From: an uncultured Lentibacter sp. | GTDB taxonomy: Bacteria > Pseudomonadota > Alphaproteobacteria > Rhodobacterales > Rhodobacteraceae | Direction: 5' to 3' | Length of the DNA: 64,000 bases | Assembly (NCBI RefSeq): GCF_937123735.1 | Contig: NZ_CAKZKL010000025.1 | Location: 42,656-106,655 of the forward strand | In this document: in pieces, positions 33,518 to 44,549 of the stretch | How the letters are laid out: every line of letters begins with the position of its first letter | How positions within the stretch are numbered: position 1 is the stretch's first letter | Position numbers and translations under genes: made by a program | The notes under the pieces: model-generated | Seen by the model: the letters and a program-made list of their open reading frames with translations, nothing else | Database searches by the model: none | Told to the model about the DNA's origin: nothing

Positions 33518-35029
33518 ATGTTTGAAAACCTGTCCGAACGCCTCTCTGGTGTTTTCGAGCGCCTCACCAAGCAAGGCGCGCTCTCCGAGGACGATGTCAA
33601 AACAGCCCTGCGCGAAGTCCGTGTCGCGCTGCTTGAGGCCGATGTCTCGCTCCCCGTGGCCCGCGAATTCGTCAAGAAGGTGCAAGAGCAGGCCACAGGC
33701 CAGGCTGTCACCAAATCGGTGACACCGGGCCAGCAGGTCGTCAAGATCGTGCACGACGCCCTCGTCGAGACCCTGCGCGGTGCGGAAGACCCGGGCACGC
33801 TCAAGATCGACAATCCCCCCGCCCCGATCCTCATGGTCGGCCTGCAAGGCGGCGGCAAAACCACCACAACAGGCAAGCTCGCCAAGCGCCTGAAGGAAAA
33901 AGAGGGCAAGAAAGTCCTCATGGCCTCGCTCGATATCTATCGCCCCGCCGCGATGGACCAGCTCGCCATCCTCGGCACGCAGATCGGTGTGGATACCCTG
34001 CCCATCGTCGCAGGCCAAAGCCCGGTCGACATTGCCAAGCGCGCCAAGCAACAGGCGGCGCTCGGCGGCTATGATGTCTATATGCTCGACACCGCAGGCC
34101 GCCTTCAGATCGACGAAGTTCTGATGAAAGAGGTGGCCGATGTGGCCGCCGTGGTCAACCCGCGCGAGACGCTTCTGGTCGTCGATGGCCTCACAGGGCA
34201 AGTCGCCGTCGAGGTGGCCGAGGAATTTGACGCCAAGATCGGCATCAGCGGCGTCGTCCTCACCCGTATGGATGGCGACGGGCGCGGCGGCGCGGCCCTC
34301 TCCATGCGCGCGGTTACAGGCAAGCCCATCCGCTTTGTCGGCCTCGGCGAAAAGATGGACGCGCTGGAAACCTTCGAGCCCGAGCGCATCGCAGGCCGCA
34401 TCCTCGGCATGGGCGATATCGTCGCCCTCGTCGAAAAAGCCCAAGAGACCATCGAGGCCGAACAGGCCGAACGCATGATGAAGCGCTTCCAGAAAGGTCA
34501 GTTCAATATGAACGACCTGAAGATGCAGCTTGAGCAGATGCAAAAGATGGGCGGTATGGAAGGCGTGATGAGCATGATGCCCGGCATGGGCAAAATGGCC
34601 AAACAGGTGCAGGATGCCGGCTTTGACGACAAGATCATCAAACGCCAAATCGCCCTGGTGCAATCCATGACAAAACGCGAGCGCGCCAACCCGCAAATCC
34701 TTCAGGCCTCGCGCAAAAAGCGCATCGCAAAAGGCGCGGGTCTGGAAGTGTCCGAGCTCAACAAGCTCTTGAAGATGCACCGCCAGATGTCGGACATGAT
34801 GAAAAAGCTGGGCAAGGGCAAAGGCGGGATGCTCAAACAGGCCATGAAAGGCATGTTCGGCGGCAAAGGCGGCCTGCCCGCCGAGCTTGGCCAGGGCATG
34901 GACCCGGCCGCCATGGAAGCCGCCGCCAAACAGCTTGGCGCCAGCGGCAAACTGCCCGGTGGCCTGCCCGGCCTCGGCGGCGGCATGGGCCTGCCTTCGG
35001 GCCTCTCCGGCTTTGGGAAAAAGAAGTAA
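33518..35029 (+). CDS. ffh: Signal recognition particle protein Ffh
   Basis: This 503-residue GTPase targets ribosomes to the membrane with the 4.5S RNA (encoded at 48.1 kb). It has the N domain (1-90), the G domain with GLQGGGKTTT, DTAGRLQ and TRMDGDGRGG, and a Met-rich M domain (from about residue 325) that binds the RNA and signal peptides. The C-terminus is a long Gly/Lys/Met-rich tail ending in FGKKK. It heads a block that continues through two GNAT genes, chorismate mutase, rpsP and rimM. Confidence 0.97.
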   Translation: MFENLSERLSGVFERLTKQGALSEDDVKTALREVRVALLEADVSLPVAREFVKKVQEQATGQAVTKSVTPGQQVVKIVHDALVETLRGAEDPGTLKIDNPPAPILMVGLQGGGKTTTTGKLAKRLKEKEGKKVLMASLDIYRPAAMDQLAILGTQIGVDTLPIVAGQSPVDIAKRAKQQAALGGYDVYMLDTAGRLQIDEVLMKEVADVAAVVNPRETLLVVDGLTGQVAVEVAEEFDAKIGISGVVLTRMDGDGRGGAALSMRAVTGKPIRFVGLGEKMDALETFEPERIAGRILGMGDIVALVEKAQETIEAEQAERMMKRFQKGQFNMNDLKMQLEQMQKMGGMEGVMSMMPGMGKMAKQVQDAGFDDKIIKRQIALVQSMTKRERANPQILQASRKKRIAKGAGLEVSELNKLLKMHRQMSDMMKKLGKGKGGMLKQAMKGMFGGKGGLPAELGQGMDPAAMEAAAKQLGASGKLPGGLPGLGGGMGLPSGLSGFGKKK

Positions 35030-35032
35030 CCC

Positions 35033-35581
35033 ATGCTCAACCTCGCCATTCCCACACTAGAAACCGAACGCCTTGTTCTGCGCGCCCCCTGTGAGGCCGA
35101 CGCAGAGCAGGAGTTTGCGTTCTGGGCCTCGGATGCGTCAAAGTTCGTTGGCGGGCCATTGCGCCCTGATGAAGCATGGCGCGCCATTGGCGGAATCTTG
35201 GGCCACTGGGTTATGCGCGGCTACGGCTTCTGGGCTGTCGATGACAAAGAGACAGGCACATACTTAGGCCGTGTCGGCCTCTGGAACCCGCTCGGCTGGC
35301 CTGAGCGCGAAGTCGGCTGGACGCTGATGCCACACGCCACGGGCAAAGGCTATGCAACCGAAGCAGGCGAAGCCGCGCGCGCCCACGCCTATGATGTGCT
35401 CGGCTGGGACACGGCCATCAGCCTGATCGCACCAGACAACGCCCCCAGCAAGGCTGTCGCCACACGTCTTGGCGCAGCATTTGACTATCACTACGCGCAC
35501 CCGAAATTCGGCCAAACCGAAGTCTGGCGCCACCCCGCGCCGGAAGCGCTCGTCAACGGCGGACTGGAGGCCTACGCATAA
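35033..35581 (+). CDS. GNAT-family acetyltransferase (first copy)
   Basis: This 182-residue protein is a RimJ/RimL-type N-acetyltransferase that uses acetyl-CoA. It has ETERLVLRAP near the start, VGWTLMPHATGKGYATEAGEAA for the acetyl-CoA loop (GKGYA pyrophosphate-binding motif) and SLIAPDNAPSKAVATRLGAAF near the end. It lies 3 bp after ffh and its stop shares a base with the next start. The substrate, perhaps an alpha-amino group of a ribosomal protein, cannot be told from sequence. Confidence 0.87.
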   Translation: MLNLAIPTLETERLVLRAPCEADAEQEFAFWASDASKFVGGPLRPDEAWRAIGGILGHWVMRGYGFWAVDDKETGTYLGRVGLWNPLGWPEREVGWTLMPHATGKGYATEAGEAARAHAYDVLGWDTAISLIAPDNAPSKAVATRLGAAFDYHYAHPKFGQTEVWRHPAPEALVNGGLEAYA

Positions 35582-36186
35582 TGCACACAGCAAACATTCC
35601 CGTTCTGGAAACCAAGCGCCTCGTGCTGCGCGGCCCGGAAGCCGAAGATTATCCCGACTTCAAAGCCACCTTTTCAAGCTACCGCTCGCGCTTCATGGGC
35701 GGCCCGCTCAACGCTTATGAAGCCTGGATGCTCTACGCCGCCGAGATCGGCCATTGGAATATTCGCGGCTATGGCATGTGGATGATCCACGACAAGGAAA
35801 CCGATGAAACCTACGGCATGGCCGGTGGCTGGAAACCCGCCAAATGGCCTGAAGCCGAAATAGCCTGGATCATCTGGCCCGACAAGGCTGGCAAGGGCTA
35901 CGCGCTCGAGGCCACCCATGCGGCGCGCAAATACTATTACAAAGAGCAGGGCTGGGAGACAGCCGTGAGCTATCTGGACCCGAAGAATCTTGATAGCATC
36001 CGTCTTGCCGAGCGCCTCGGCGCCAAGCGCGATCTTGAGGCCGGCAGCATTGACGGCTCTGATGCCGTCTACCGCCACCCTTCACCCGCGCAGCTCGACG
36101 GCACACAGCTCTCGCATGGGATCGAAATGGAAATCAGCCACTACGCTGACCCGCTGTTCAAACCGAAAGGATGGGCCCTTGACTGA
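35581..36186 (+). CDS. GNAT-family acetyltransferase (second copy)
   Basis: This 201-residue protein is a clear paralog of the previous one (ETKRLVLRGP, IRGYGMWMIHDKET, KAGKGYALEATHAA) with a longer C-terminal tail. Tandem duplication with divergence is likely. It overlaps the previous stop by one base. The acetyl-CoA loop KAGKGYA is intact. Substrate unknown. Confidence 0.86.
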   Translation: MHTANIPVLETKRLVLRGPEAEDYPDFKATFSSYRSRFMGGPLNAYEAWMLYAAEIGHWNIRGYGMWMIHDKETDETYGMAGGWKPAKWPEAEIAWIIWPDKAGKGYALEATHAARKYYYKEQGWETAVSYLDPKNLDSIRLAERLGAKRDLEAGSIDGSDAVYRHPSPAQLDGTQLSHGIEMEISHYADPLFKPKGWALD

Positions 36187-36238
36187 GGTGACTCGCATTT
36201 TTGGCGTTAACGCTCTGGTAACAAAAGCCGTTCAGCCG

Positions 36239-36271
36239 GTGCACGCTTTGTGCACGCCCTGTGCACGCTTT
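36239..36271. repeat. Three tandem 11-bp repeats (GTGCACGC core)
   Basis: GTGCACGC begins at 36239, 36250 and 36261, so three units follow each other with an exact 11-bp period (GTGCACGCTTT, GTGCACGCCCT, GTGCACGCTTT). Each core contains the self-complementary GTGCAC. The array ends 35 bp before the chorismate mutase start. The one-turn spacing suggests binding of a regulator on one face of the helix, but no regulator is identified. Confidence 0.7.
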
Positions 36272-36306
36272 TCACCCCCCCCTTTAGGCTGTTTGGGAGA
36301 GGCAAA

Positions 36307-36603
36307 ATGACAGATGCTGTAACCCGCGCCGCGGCCCTTCTCAAAGAGCACCGCGAGAGCATTGACCGCCTCGATGCCATTCTCGTTTACACGCTCGGCG
36401 AGCGCTTCAAGCACACCCAATCGGTGGGCAAGCTCAAAGCCGAACACGCCCTTCCCCCGTCTGATCCGGCCCGCGAAACGGCCCAGATTGCACGGCTTGA
36501 AGATTTGGCAAAACGGGCCGATCTGGACCCCGAATTTGCCAAGAAGTTTCTCAACTTCATCATCGCTGAAGTCATTCAGCACCACCAAAAACATCAAGAA
36601 TAA
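36307..36603 (+). CDS. Chorismate mutase (AroQ type)
   Basis: This 98-residue all-helical enzyme converts chorismate to prephenate for Phe/Tyr synthesis. The first helix holds RESIDRLDAILVYTLGERF, with a conserved Arg, and VGKLKAEHALP follows; a third helix ends the protein. ATG 36307 (MTDAVTR) is chosen over an upstream in-frame Met whose leader would overlap the 11-bp repeats. It precedes rpsP by 39 bp. Confidence 0.85.
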   Translation: MTDAVTRAAALLKEHRESIDRLDAILVYTLGERFKHTQSVGKLKAEHALPPSDPARETAQIARLEDLAKRADLDPEFAKKFLNFIIAEVIQHHQKHQE

Positions 36604-36642
36604 CAGGCACATGCCTGCCATGCCATTTAAGGAGAAAACACC

Positions 36643-37062
36643 ATGGCCATGAAAATTCGTCTCGCCCGCGGCGGCTCAAAAAAGCGCCCCTTTTACCGCG
36701 TTGTTGCGGCTGACAGCCGTATGCCCCGCGACGGCCGCTTCATCGAGAAGCTCGGCACCTACAACCCGCTTTTGCCCAAAGACAGCGAAGAGCGCGTAAA
36801 GCTCAACCTTGAGCGCATCCAATACTGGCTCGGCGAAGGTGCCCAGGCCACAGACCGCGTCTCGCGGATGCTCGAAGCCGCCGGTGTTCTGGAGAAAAAA
36901 GAACGCGCCAACCTCAAAAAAGGCCTCCCCGGCAAAAAAGCCCAGGACCGCGCCGAAGAGAAAGCCGCCAAGGCAGCCGCCGCCGCAGAGGCCGCCGCAG
37001 CTCCGGCAGAAGAAGCCCCCGCAGATGAGGCCCCAGCCGCTGAAGAAGCCGCTGAAAGCTAA
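36643..37062 (+). CDS. rpsP: 30S ribosomal protein S16
   Basis: This 139-residue protein starts [16 protein letters not shown] and has [13 protein letters not shown], typical of S16. The core ends near residue 85, followed by a charged then Ala/Glu/Pro-rich tail ([19 protein letters not shown]) common in Rhodobacteraceae. The ribosome site AAGGAG precedes the start well. Confidence 0.97.
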   Translation: MAMKIRLARGGSKKRPFYRVVAADSRMPRDGRFIEKLGTYNPLLPKDSEERVKLNLERIQYWLGEGAQATDRVSRMLEAAGVLEKKERANLKKGLPGKKAQDRAEEKAAKAAAAAEAAAAPAEEAPADEAPAAEEAAES

Positions 37063-37070
37063 GCATTTTT

Positions 37071-37099
37071 CGGGCCGGAACAGCTATCGTTCCGGCCCG
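37071..37099 (+). other. Stem-loop after rpsP
   Basis: A perfect 11-bp stem CGGGCCGGAAC/GTTCCGGCCCG with a 7-nt loop lies 9 bp past the rpsP stop. The T-run lies before rather than after it in the plus strand, so it is not a classic intrinsic terminator. It may shield the rpsP mRNA end or attenuate downstream expression. Confidence 0.5.
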
Positions 37100-37124
37100 A
37101 TATGCCCCTCGCACCGCCTCAGAA

Positions 37125-37277
37125 ATGCGCTTCCTCTTTCGCCCTTTCCGCACCCTGTTTTTGATTGGCGCCGCCTTTCTCGCGGGTGTATCTTACGAAA
37201 AATCGGCCCATGACGAGCGCTGCCAGACAGCTGGCGGTGAGCTCTCATCCGGCCTCTGTAAAGGAGCGCGCCCATGA
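37125..37277 (+). CDS. 50-residue membrane peptide before rimM
   Basis: ATG 37125 opens a 50-codon frame ([12 protein letters not shown]...) that stops at TGA 37275-37277, overlapping the rimM start by four bases. It has a positively charged start, one membrane helix (about residues 10-22, [12 protein letters not shown]) and a hydrophilic tail with two Cys ([16 protein letters not shown]). The Cys-spaced tail recalls small proteins near rimM in related Rhodobacteraceae. Translational coupling to rimM supports that it is real, but no ribosome site is evident. Function unknown. Confidence 0.65.
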   Translation: MRFLFRPFRTLFLIGAAFLAGVSYEKSAHDERCQTAGGELSSGLCKGARP

Positions 37278-37780
37278 GCGATCAAGTTTGTGTCGGAGCC
37301 ATCGCAGGCGCCTTTGGCGTGCACGGCGAGGTGCGCCTCAAAAGCTTCACTGCCGCGCCGCAAGACATCGCCATCTACAGCCCGCTCTTCACAGAAGACG
37401 GCACGCGCAGCTTCACCGTCACCATCACCCGGCAGATCAACAACGGTTTTTGCGCCCGCCTGAGCGGCGTCAGCACCAAGGAAGAGGCCGACGCCCTGCG
37501 CGGCACACAGCTCTTTGCGGCCCGCAGCCAGCTCCCCTCCCTGCCAGATGACGAATTCTACCACGCCGATCTCATCGGCCTCACCGTGCTTGATACCGGC
37601 GGAACAGAGCTGGGCTGCGTCAAGGCCGTGCAAAACCACGGCGCAGGTGATCTTCTGGAAGTGCAGGCCAAAGGCAGCAGCGCCACCGTGCTCTTGCCCT
37701 TCTCAAAAGCCGCCGTTCCAACGGTCGATCTGGCCACAGGCCGGCTCATAGCCGACCCTCCGGAAGGCCTCTTTGCATGA
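37274..37780 (+). CDS. rimM: Ribosome maturation factor RimM
   Basis: This 168-residue protein starts [22 protein letters not shown], the RimM signature, and has the [21 protein letters not shown] barrel segment and [16 protein letters not shown] in the C-terminal PRC-barrel. It acts in 30S head maturation with S19. Its stop overlaps the next gene by ATGA. Confidence 0.96.
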   Translation: MSDQVCVGAIAGAFGVHGEVRLKSFTAAPQDIAIYSPLFTEDGTRSFTVTITRQINNGFCARLSGVSTKEEADALRGTQLFAARSQLPSLPDDEFYHADLIGLTVLDTGGTELGCVKAVQNHGAGDLLEVQAKGSSATVLLPFSKAAVPTVDLATGRLIADPPEGLFA

Positions 37781-38559
37781 CCCGCGTGGTCGTCCACGCC
37801 GGTTTTCACAAAACAGGCACAACCAGCCTGCAAGACTTCCTCCGCCTCAACAAAACCGCCCTTGCTCCGCATCTGGCCTACTACGGCAAGGCAGATTTTC
37901 TCAATGCCGGCGCACAGGCCCGCCTCTATGCCCAGCGCCCCTTTCCTCACCGGTTGTTCCTGTTTCGCCGCGCCCTGCGCCACTTTCTCGCCACCATTCC
38001 CGATCACCCCACCATCGTGCTCAGCCGCGAGACCTTTTCTGGCGGTATGCCCGGCCACCGCACCCTTTCAGGCCGCCTGATGACCTCCTACCAGCGCCCC
38101 GCCAAACGCCTCGCAACGGTCATCATATCCGAGCTGCGCCGCCGCTTCGGCTCCGAGGTCGATATTACTTTCCTCTATACAACCCGCGAGCGCGAAGCCT
38201 GGGTCCGCTCCGTCTATGGGCATCTGCTGCGCTCCATCCGCCTCACCGATACGTTCGAAACCTTCCGTGCCCGCTTCCCCGATCTGCCCGGCCCCGAGGA
38301 AGAGGCCCGCCTGCTGGCGCGTGCCCTGCCCGTCCGCGTTGCCACAGCACGGCTGGAAGACTACAGCACAGCCCCCGAAGGCCCCGCCGCCGCCCTGCTC
38401 GATCTGCTTCAGGTTCCGGCGCACACCCGCGCAACGCTGCAGCCCGTGCCGCCCCAAAACACCGCAAACGCTCCTGCCCTTCAGGCCGAGTTCCTGCGCC
38501 TCAACCGCAGCATCCAGAACAAATCAAAGCTCAAAGCCGCCAAAAACGCCCTCCTCTAG
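37777..38559 (+). CDS. Sulfotransferase-like protein
   Basis: This 260-residue protein begins [19 protein letters not shown], a P-loop-like motif (HKTGTTSLQ) that binds the 5'-phosphosulfate of PAPS in sulfotransferases. [20 protein letters not shown] matches the 3'-phosphate-binding region. Overall similarity to characterised enzymes is limited, so the acceptor is unknown. It is coupled to rimM by ATGA and occupies the place where trmD normally follows rimM. Confidence 0.7.
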   Translation: MTRVVVHAGFHKTGTTSLQDFLRLNKTALAPHLAYYGKADFLNAGAQARLYAQRPFPHRLFLFRRALRHFLATIPDHPTIVLSRETFSGGMPGHRTLSGRLMTSYQRPAKRLATVIISELRRRFGSEVDITFLYTTREREAWVRSVYGHLLRSIRLTDTFETFRARFPDLPGPEEEARLLARALPVRVATARLEDYSTAPEGPAAALLDLLQVPAHTRATLQPVPPQNTANAPALQAEFLRLNRSIQNKSKLKAAKNALL

Positions 38560-38579
38560 CGCGCGCCAAGCCCCTGCTC

Positions 38580-38690
38580 TTTCTTCTTGCCCCAAATATC
38601 CTGAGGGGGAGATTCATAAGCCTTCGGGCTTATGAATCGGGGGAGCAAAGCTCCCCCGCGGGTCGGTTTGCGCAAAGCGCAAAACGACCC
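38580..38690. repeat. Multi-hairpin intergenic element C (convergent genes)
   Basis: Three hairpins follow TTTCTTCTTGCCCCAAATAT: GATTCATAAGCC/GGCTTATGAATC with a UUCG loop (38611-38638), GGGGGAGC/GCTCCCCC (38639-38657) and GGTCGGTTTGCGC/GCGCAAAACGACC with one mismatch (38661-38689). Element C runs up to the stop of the converging fadH gene. The motif order matches elements A and B. Confidence 0.78.
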
Positions 38691-40748
<2,058 letters not shown>

Positions 40749-40782
40749 TCAAATTGTGGCGCAAGTCACCCGAAACGCCGCG

Positions 40783-41163
40783 TCAGCCGGTTTCCACACA
40801 ATGGCGGCGAAAGGCCCGCTTGAGCATGTCCAGCTCCTGGCGCAACAGCTCTACCTCGGCGCGCAAATCGCCGTCCAGCGCCTCTCCCGCCAAGAGCGAG
40901 AGGCCCGCAAGCACCGCAAGGCTTGCGCTGTCTTGCACAACGATGGTGCGCAGCCCGTCCGAAACCGCTTCGGCCGGCACCGGCACAACCAGCTCCCAAA
41001 GCCCGCCCTCTCCTGCGGTCAGGCTGACCCCGGCGACAGGCTCCCCCTCCAGCGCGACCGTGAGCGCCGGCGCCGTCTCTAGCGCAGCCCCGTCGGCGCG
41101 CCCGACAGCCGCATACCAGCGCCCTTCTATCAACCGGCGTTTGGTGACCACATATTCGCTCAT
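40783..41163 (-). CDS. Hypothetical protein with C-terminal coiled-coil
   Basis: This 126-residue cytoplasmic protein starts MSEYVVTKRRLIEGRWYAAV and has beta-rich repeats of the form ALTVALEGEPVAGVSLTAGEGGLWELVVPVPAEA, then a helical coiled segment (LRAEVELLRQELDMLKRAF). I see no recognisable domain. I chose ATG 41163 over GTG 41166 because AGGGGG is better spaced. It is 9 bp after the DUF6478-like gene and probably in its operon. Confidence 0.6.
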   Translation of the reverse strand: MSEYVVTKRRLIEGRWYAAVGRADGAALETAPALTVALEGEPVAGVSLTAGEGGLWELVVPVPAEAVSDGLRTIVVQDSASLAVLAGLSLLAGEALDGDLRAEVELLRQELDMLKRAFRRHCVETG

Positions 41164-41172
41164 CACTGCCCC

Positions 41173-41955
41173 CTATAGCTCGGCTCTTGGCCGGCGGCTG
41201 AATGTTAAATCCCGCAGGATCACTTGGTTCATCTCGGGCCCCTCAAAAATCAGATCCAGCCAGATCCGCTCAACCCTCTTTTCGTTGAGCTTGGAATAGG
41301 CCAGGTCAAACTCCACCACCACATCCTGCTGGTTGATCGGCAGCTCGCGGACAATCTGCTCGGTGTTGGGCCCATGCTTGATGTTGAGGCGCGCAAAAAT
41401 CTCCAATGGCTTTTCAAGCTCCACAATCGTCTGGATGCGCAACAAATGCTTGCGCATCAAGCCGCGCGCCGCCGCCTCGGGCAGATCAATCACCACCGAC
41501 AGAAACGAGCCGTCAAATTTGAAAACATCCATCCTGAAACCATAGGGTGCCAGATCGGCTTCGCGGTGGTTGCGGATCTGGCGCAGCGTCAGCTCCGAGT
41601 GCTGGCAATCGTGAAACAGCGTCACCTCCGAACCCAGTTTTGCCTTGGTCTGTGCCGAGCTGAGGCCCGGGCTGCTCAGCGGGCCGCGCCACAACTCGGG
41701 CCGCCAGGACCAATCGGAGTCAAACGGCTTCTCAAAGGCCTGAGACCCGATCAGCGGCAAGGCGAGCCGCTCGTCTGCCACATGGATCAGACTGTCGAGC
41801 TGGGTTTTGAGCTTGCGGGCTTGCGCACGCTGGGCGCGCAGCCTGTCAAGCCGCGTGAGCCGCGCGGATTGGGCCGCACGCCGCCACCCTCTGAAAACCA
41901 GCCGGAAGAGCCCGCGCTTGAGCGCCGCACCACCCGAAGAAAAAACCATCGTCAC
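41173..41955 (-). CDS. Conserved hypothetical protein, DUF6478-like
   Basis: This 260-residue protein has a basic N-terminus (KRGLFRLVFRGWRRAAQ, helical) and a coiled stretch (RLTRLDRLRAQRAQARKLKTQL). The region SSAQTKAKLGSEVTLFHDCQHSELTLRQIRN, followed by a lipid-binding-like beta fold (VFKFDGSFLSVVIDLPEAAARGL), recalls the Rhodobacteraceae family DUF6478. Function unknown. ATG 41949 is a possible alternative start. Confidence 0.65.
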   Translation of the reverse strand: MTMVFSSGGAALKRGLFRLVFRGWRRAAQSARLTRLDRLRAQRAQARKLKTQLDSLIHVADERLALPLIGSQAFEKPFDSDWSWRPELWRGPLSSPGLSSAQTKAKLGSEVTLFHDCQHSELTLRQIRNHREADLAPYGFRMDVFKFDGSFLSVVIDLPEAAARGLMRKHLLRIQTIVELEKPLEIFARLNIKHGPNTEQIVRELPINQQDVVVEFDLAYSKLNEKRVERIWLDLIFEGPEMNQVILRDLTFSRRPRAEL

Positions 41956-42068
41956 TCACTACCAATTCACTGCACGCGTTTCGCAGCACTCTAATGGAAA
42001 CAAAGTTAACGAAAAGGGCTGTTTTCACAAAAACAGCAGAAGATGCCCGCTGTGGGCCGGCTCCCGGG

Positions 42069-42740
42069 TTAGGTGCTGGGCGGACTGGCCGCAACAATCG
42101 CCTTGGCAAACCGCAACAAAAGCGCCCTGCCTGCGCGCCCTGCGGCCACGCCACCCGCTTCGGCATAAACAGCCAGCCCAACCAGATGTCCGTTCACCAC
42201 CAAAGCCGCGCGCCAGTGTTTCTCATCCCCGTTCGGAATGGGCTGCGCGCCGCCACGCGCCAGATGAACAAGGCTCACGTCACCCGCGTCTTCCTCATAT
42301 ATCGGGGCCTCGTCAGCAAAGGCCTGTGCCAGCCCGGCCGCGCTGATCTCTGCCAGAGGCGCCTGCGCCGGTTGCACCTGAATGGTCAAAATAGCAGCCT
42401 CAAGGCCCAGCCCAAGAGCACCAGAATCCAAGGCCGCGCAGGGCGCAAGCAGGGCAAATCCGCTGTTGCGCCCTGTTTTCAGGCTCCGCCTGTCAATGCA
42501 GAACCCCGGCGGCCCACTGGCGACAACACGCCCCGGCACAATCTCGGCACGCGCCAGGGCAAAGCTCTTGCCAGCCCCGCCGCTGGCCAGCGCACCAGGA
42601 AGGGCACCGGGCAGGCAAGCGCTCAAAAACCCGAGCACCACCCCGAACCCAAGGGCGCGCAGACCAGCGTGCAAACTCTTGTGCAAGCGGGTTGGCACAC
42701 TGGCTGCAACAGCCCTCTGCTCAGAGGTCCATATAGACAT
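42069..42740 (-). CDS. Putative lipoprotein next to ilvD
   Basis: This 223-residue exported protein starts at ATG 42740 (MSIWTSEQ), which lies inside the 3' end of ilvD (20-bp overlap). A hydrophobic stretch ([16 protein letters not shown]) ends in a lipobox (LSAC), with the lipidated Cys around residue 43, so the N-terminal region is long for a lipoprotein. The remainder is Ala/Gly-rich with ENDGE-like segments and no domain I recognise. Coupling with ilvD seems organisational rather than functional. Confidence 0.55.
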   Translation of the reverse strand: MSIWTSEQRAVAASVPTRLHKSLHAGLRALGFGVVLGFLSACLPGALPGALASGGAGKSFALARAEIVPGRVVASGPPGFCIDRRSLKTGRNSGFALLAPCAALDSGALGLGLEAAILTIQVQPAQAPLAEISAAGLAQAFADEAPIYEEDAGDVSLVHLARGGAQPIPNGDEKHWRAALVVNGHLVGLAVYAEAGGVAAGRAGRALLLRFAKAIVAASPPST

Positions 42741-44478
42741 GTTTCTCCGCCTGCGCGCCCGGATGCGTGACCGCGCCCTTGTAGGTGGCGCCCACAAGGC
42801 GGGCAAATTTCCAGACCGCCCCGGAGGCATAGATGGTCTCGCGCGGGCCGGCCCAATCGGCCTTGCGCTGGGCCAGCTCGGTCGCGCTAAGCGCAACCGA
42901 CAACTCCCCCTTGATCGCATCAATGGTGATCATGTCGCCGGTGGCCAAAAACGCAATCGGCCCGCCATGTGCGGCTTCCGGGCCAACATGGCCCACACAG
43001 AAGCCCCGCGTCGCGCCCGAAAAGCGGCCATCCGTGATCAGCGCAACCTTTTTGCCCATGCCCTGCCCGGACAGCGCCGCCGTGGTGGCCAGCATCTCCC
43101 GCATACCCGGCCCGCCTGCGGGGCCCTCATTGCGGATAACCAGAACCTCGCCCTCTTCATAGGCCCGGTTCTGCACGGCTTCAAACGCGTCTTCCTCGCA
43201 TTCAAACACCCGCGCAGGCCCGGTGAACACCTGATGCTCCGGTGCAATCCCCGCGACCTTCACAATCGCGCCCTCCGGCGCGATATTGCCCTTCAAACCG
43301 ACAACACCGCCGGTCTTGGTGATCGGCGTCTCGATAGGGTAAATCACCTTGCCGTCGGCCTCGCCTTCGATCCTGTCAAGCGCCTCGCCAAGGCTCATGC
43401 CCGCCGCGGTCATGCAGTCTTCATGCAGCAAACCGGCCTTGCGCAGCTCTTTCATCACCACCGGCACGCCACCGGCTTCGTAGAGATCCTTGGCCACATA
43501 TTGGCCACCCGGCTTCAGATCGACAAAATAGGGCGTGTCGCGGAAAATATCGCAAACATCCTCAAGGAAAAATTCGATCCCGGCCTCATGGGCCATGGCC
43601 GGCAAATGCAGGCCTGCATTGGTGCTGCCGCCGGTGCAGGCGACAACCCGCGCCGCGTTTTCCAGCGCTTTGCGGGTGACAATATCGCGCGCGCGAATGT
43701 TTTTCTCCAACAGCATCATCACCGCTTCGCCCGATGCAGCCGCATATTGGTCGCGGCTCTCGTAAGGCGCAGGCGCGCCCGAGGAGTTGAGCAGCGCCAG
43801 CCCGATGGCCTCGCTCACACAGGCCATGGTATTGGCGGTGAACTGCCCACCACAGGCGCCCGCACTGGGGCAGGCCACGCGCTCCAGCACAGCCAATGCC
43901 TCGCTTGAAAGCGTGCCATTCTGGTGGCGGCCCACCGCTTCAAACATGTCCTGCACGGTCAAATCTCGGCCAGCAAGATCTTCAGGAACTCCCTGATCCG
44001 TGGGGGCGCGGCCCGGCAGAATAGACCCGCCATAGACGAAAACAGACGGCACATTGAGCCTAATCATCGCCATCATCATCCCCGGCAGGCTCTTGTCACA
44101 GCCCGCAAGGCCCACGAGCGCGTCATAACAATGCCCCCGCATGGTCAGCTCGACCGTGTCGGCAATCGCCTCACGGCTCGCCAGAGAGGAGCGCATCCCC
44201 TCATGGCCCATCGCAATCCCGTCGGTCACGGTGATGGTGGTAAACTCGCGCGGGCTGCCATGCGCCTCGCGCACGCCCGCTTTGGCGGCCTGCGCCTGAC
44301 GGTTGAGCGAGATATTGCAGGGCGCTGCCTCGTTCCAACAGGAGGCCACACCCACCAACGGCTGGTGGATCTCCTCTTCTGTCATGCCCATGGCATGATA
44401 AAACGAGCGGTGCGGCGCTTTGGATGGCCCCTCCGTCACATGGCGGCTCGGCAGTCTGGCTTTGTCAAATTTGGTCAT
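42721..44478 (-). CDS. ilvD: Dihydroxy-acid dehydratase
   Basis: This 585-residue Fe-S enzyme makes the keto-acid precursors of isoleucine and valine. The cluster cysteines are visible in [24 protein letters not shown] and [15 protein letters not shown]. The C-terminal half holds [20 protein letters not shown] and [10 protein letters not shown] chose ATG 44478 (MTKFDKA) over the longer frame because the conserved N-terminus begins there. A second ilvD may exist elsewhere; only one is visible here. Confidence 0.96.
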   Translation of the reverse strand: MTKFDKARLPSRHVTEGPSKAPHRSFYHAMGMTEEEIHQPLVGVASCWNEAAPCNISLNRQAQAAKAGVREAHGSPREFTTITVTDGIAMGHEGMRSSLASREAIADTVELTMRGHCYDALVGLAGCDKSLPGMMMAMIRLNVPSVFVYGGSILPGRAPTDQGVPEDLAGRDLTVQDMFEAVGRHQNGTLSSEALAVLERVACPSAGACGGQFTANTMACVSEAIGLALLNSSGAPAPYESRDQYAAASGEAVMMLLEKNIRARDIVTRKALENAARVVACTGGSTNAGLHLPAMAHEAGIEFFLEDVCDIFRDTPYFVDLKPGGQYVAKDLYEAGGVPVVMKELRKAGLLHEDCMTAAGMSLGEALDRIEGEADGKVIYPIETPITKTGGVVGLKGNIAPEGAIVKVAGIAPEHQVFTGPARVFECEEDAFEAVQNRAYEEGEVLVIRNEGPAGGPGMREMLATTAALSGQGMGKKVALITDGRFSGATRGFCVGHVGPEAAHGGPIAFLATGDMITIDAIKGELSVALSATELAQRKADWAGPRETIYASGAVWKFARLVGATYKGAVTHPGAQAEKHVYMDL

Positions 44479-44549
44479 TCGCGTGTTCCCTGTCAGCATA
44501 TCTCAAGAGATAAGCAAGGCCGGGCCCTCGCACAAGCCTTGCTGCCGCC

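Noticed and set aside
33224..34780. 518-codon open frame on the minus strand
   Set aside because: It lies antisense to ffh, has the low-complexity His/Ala/Leu composition of a GC-rich antisense frame and no recognisable domain.
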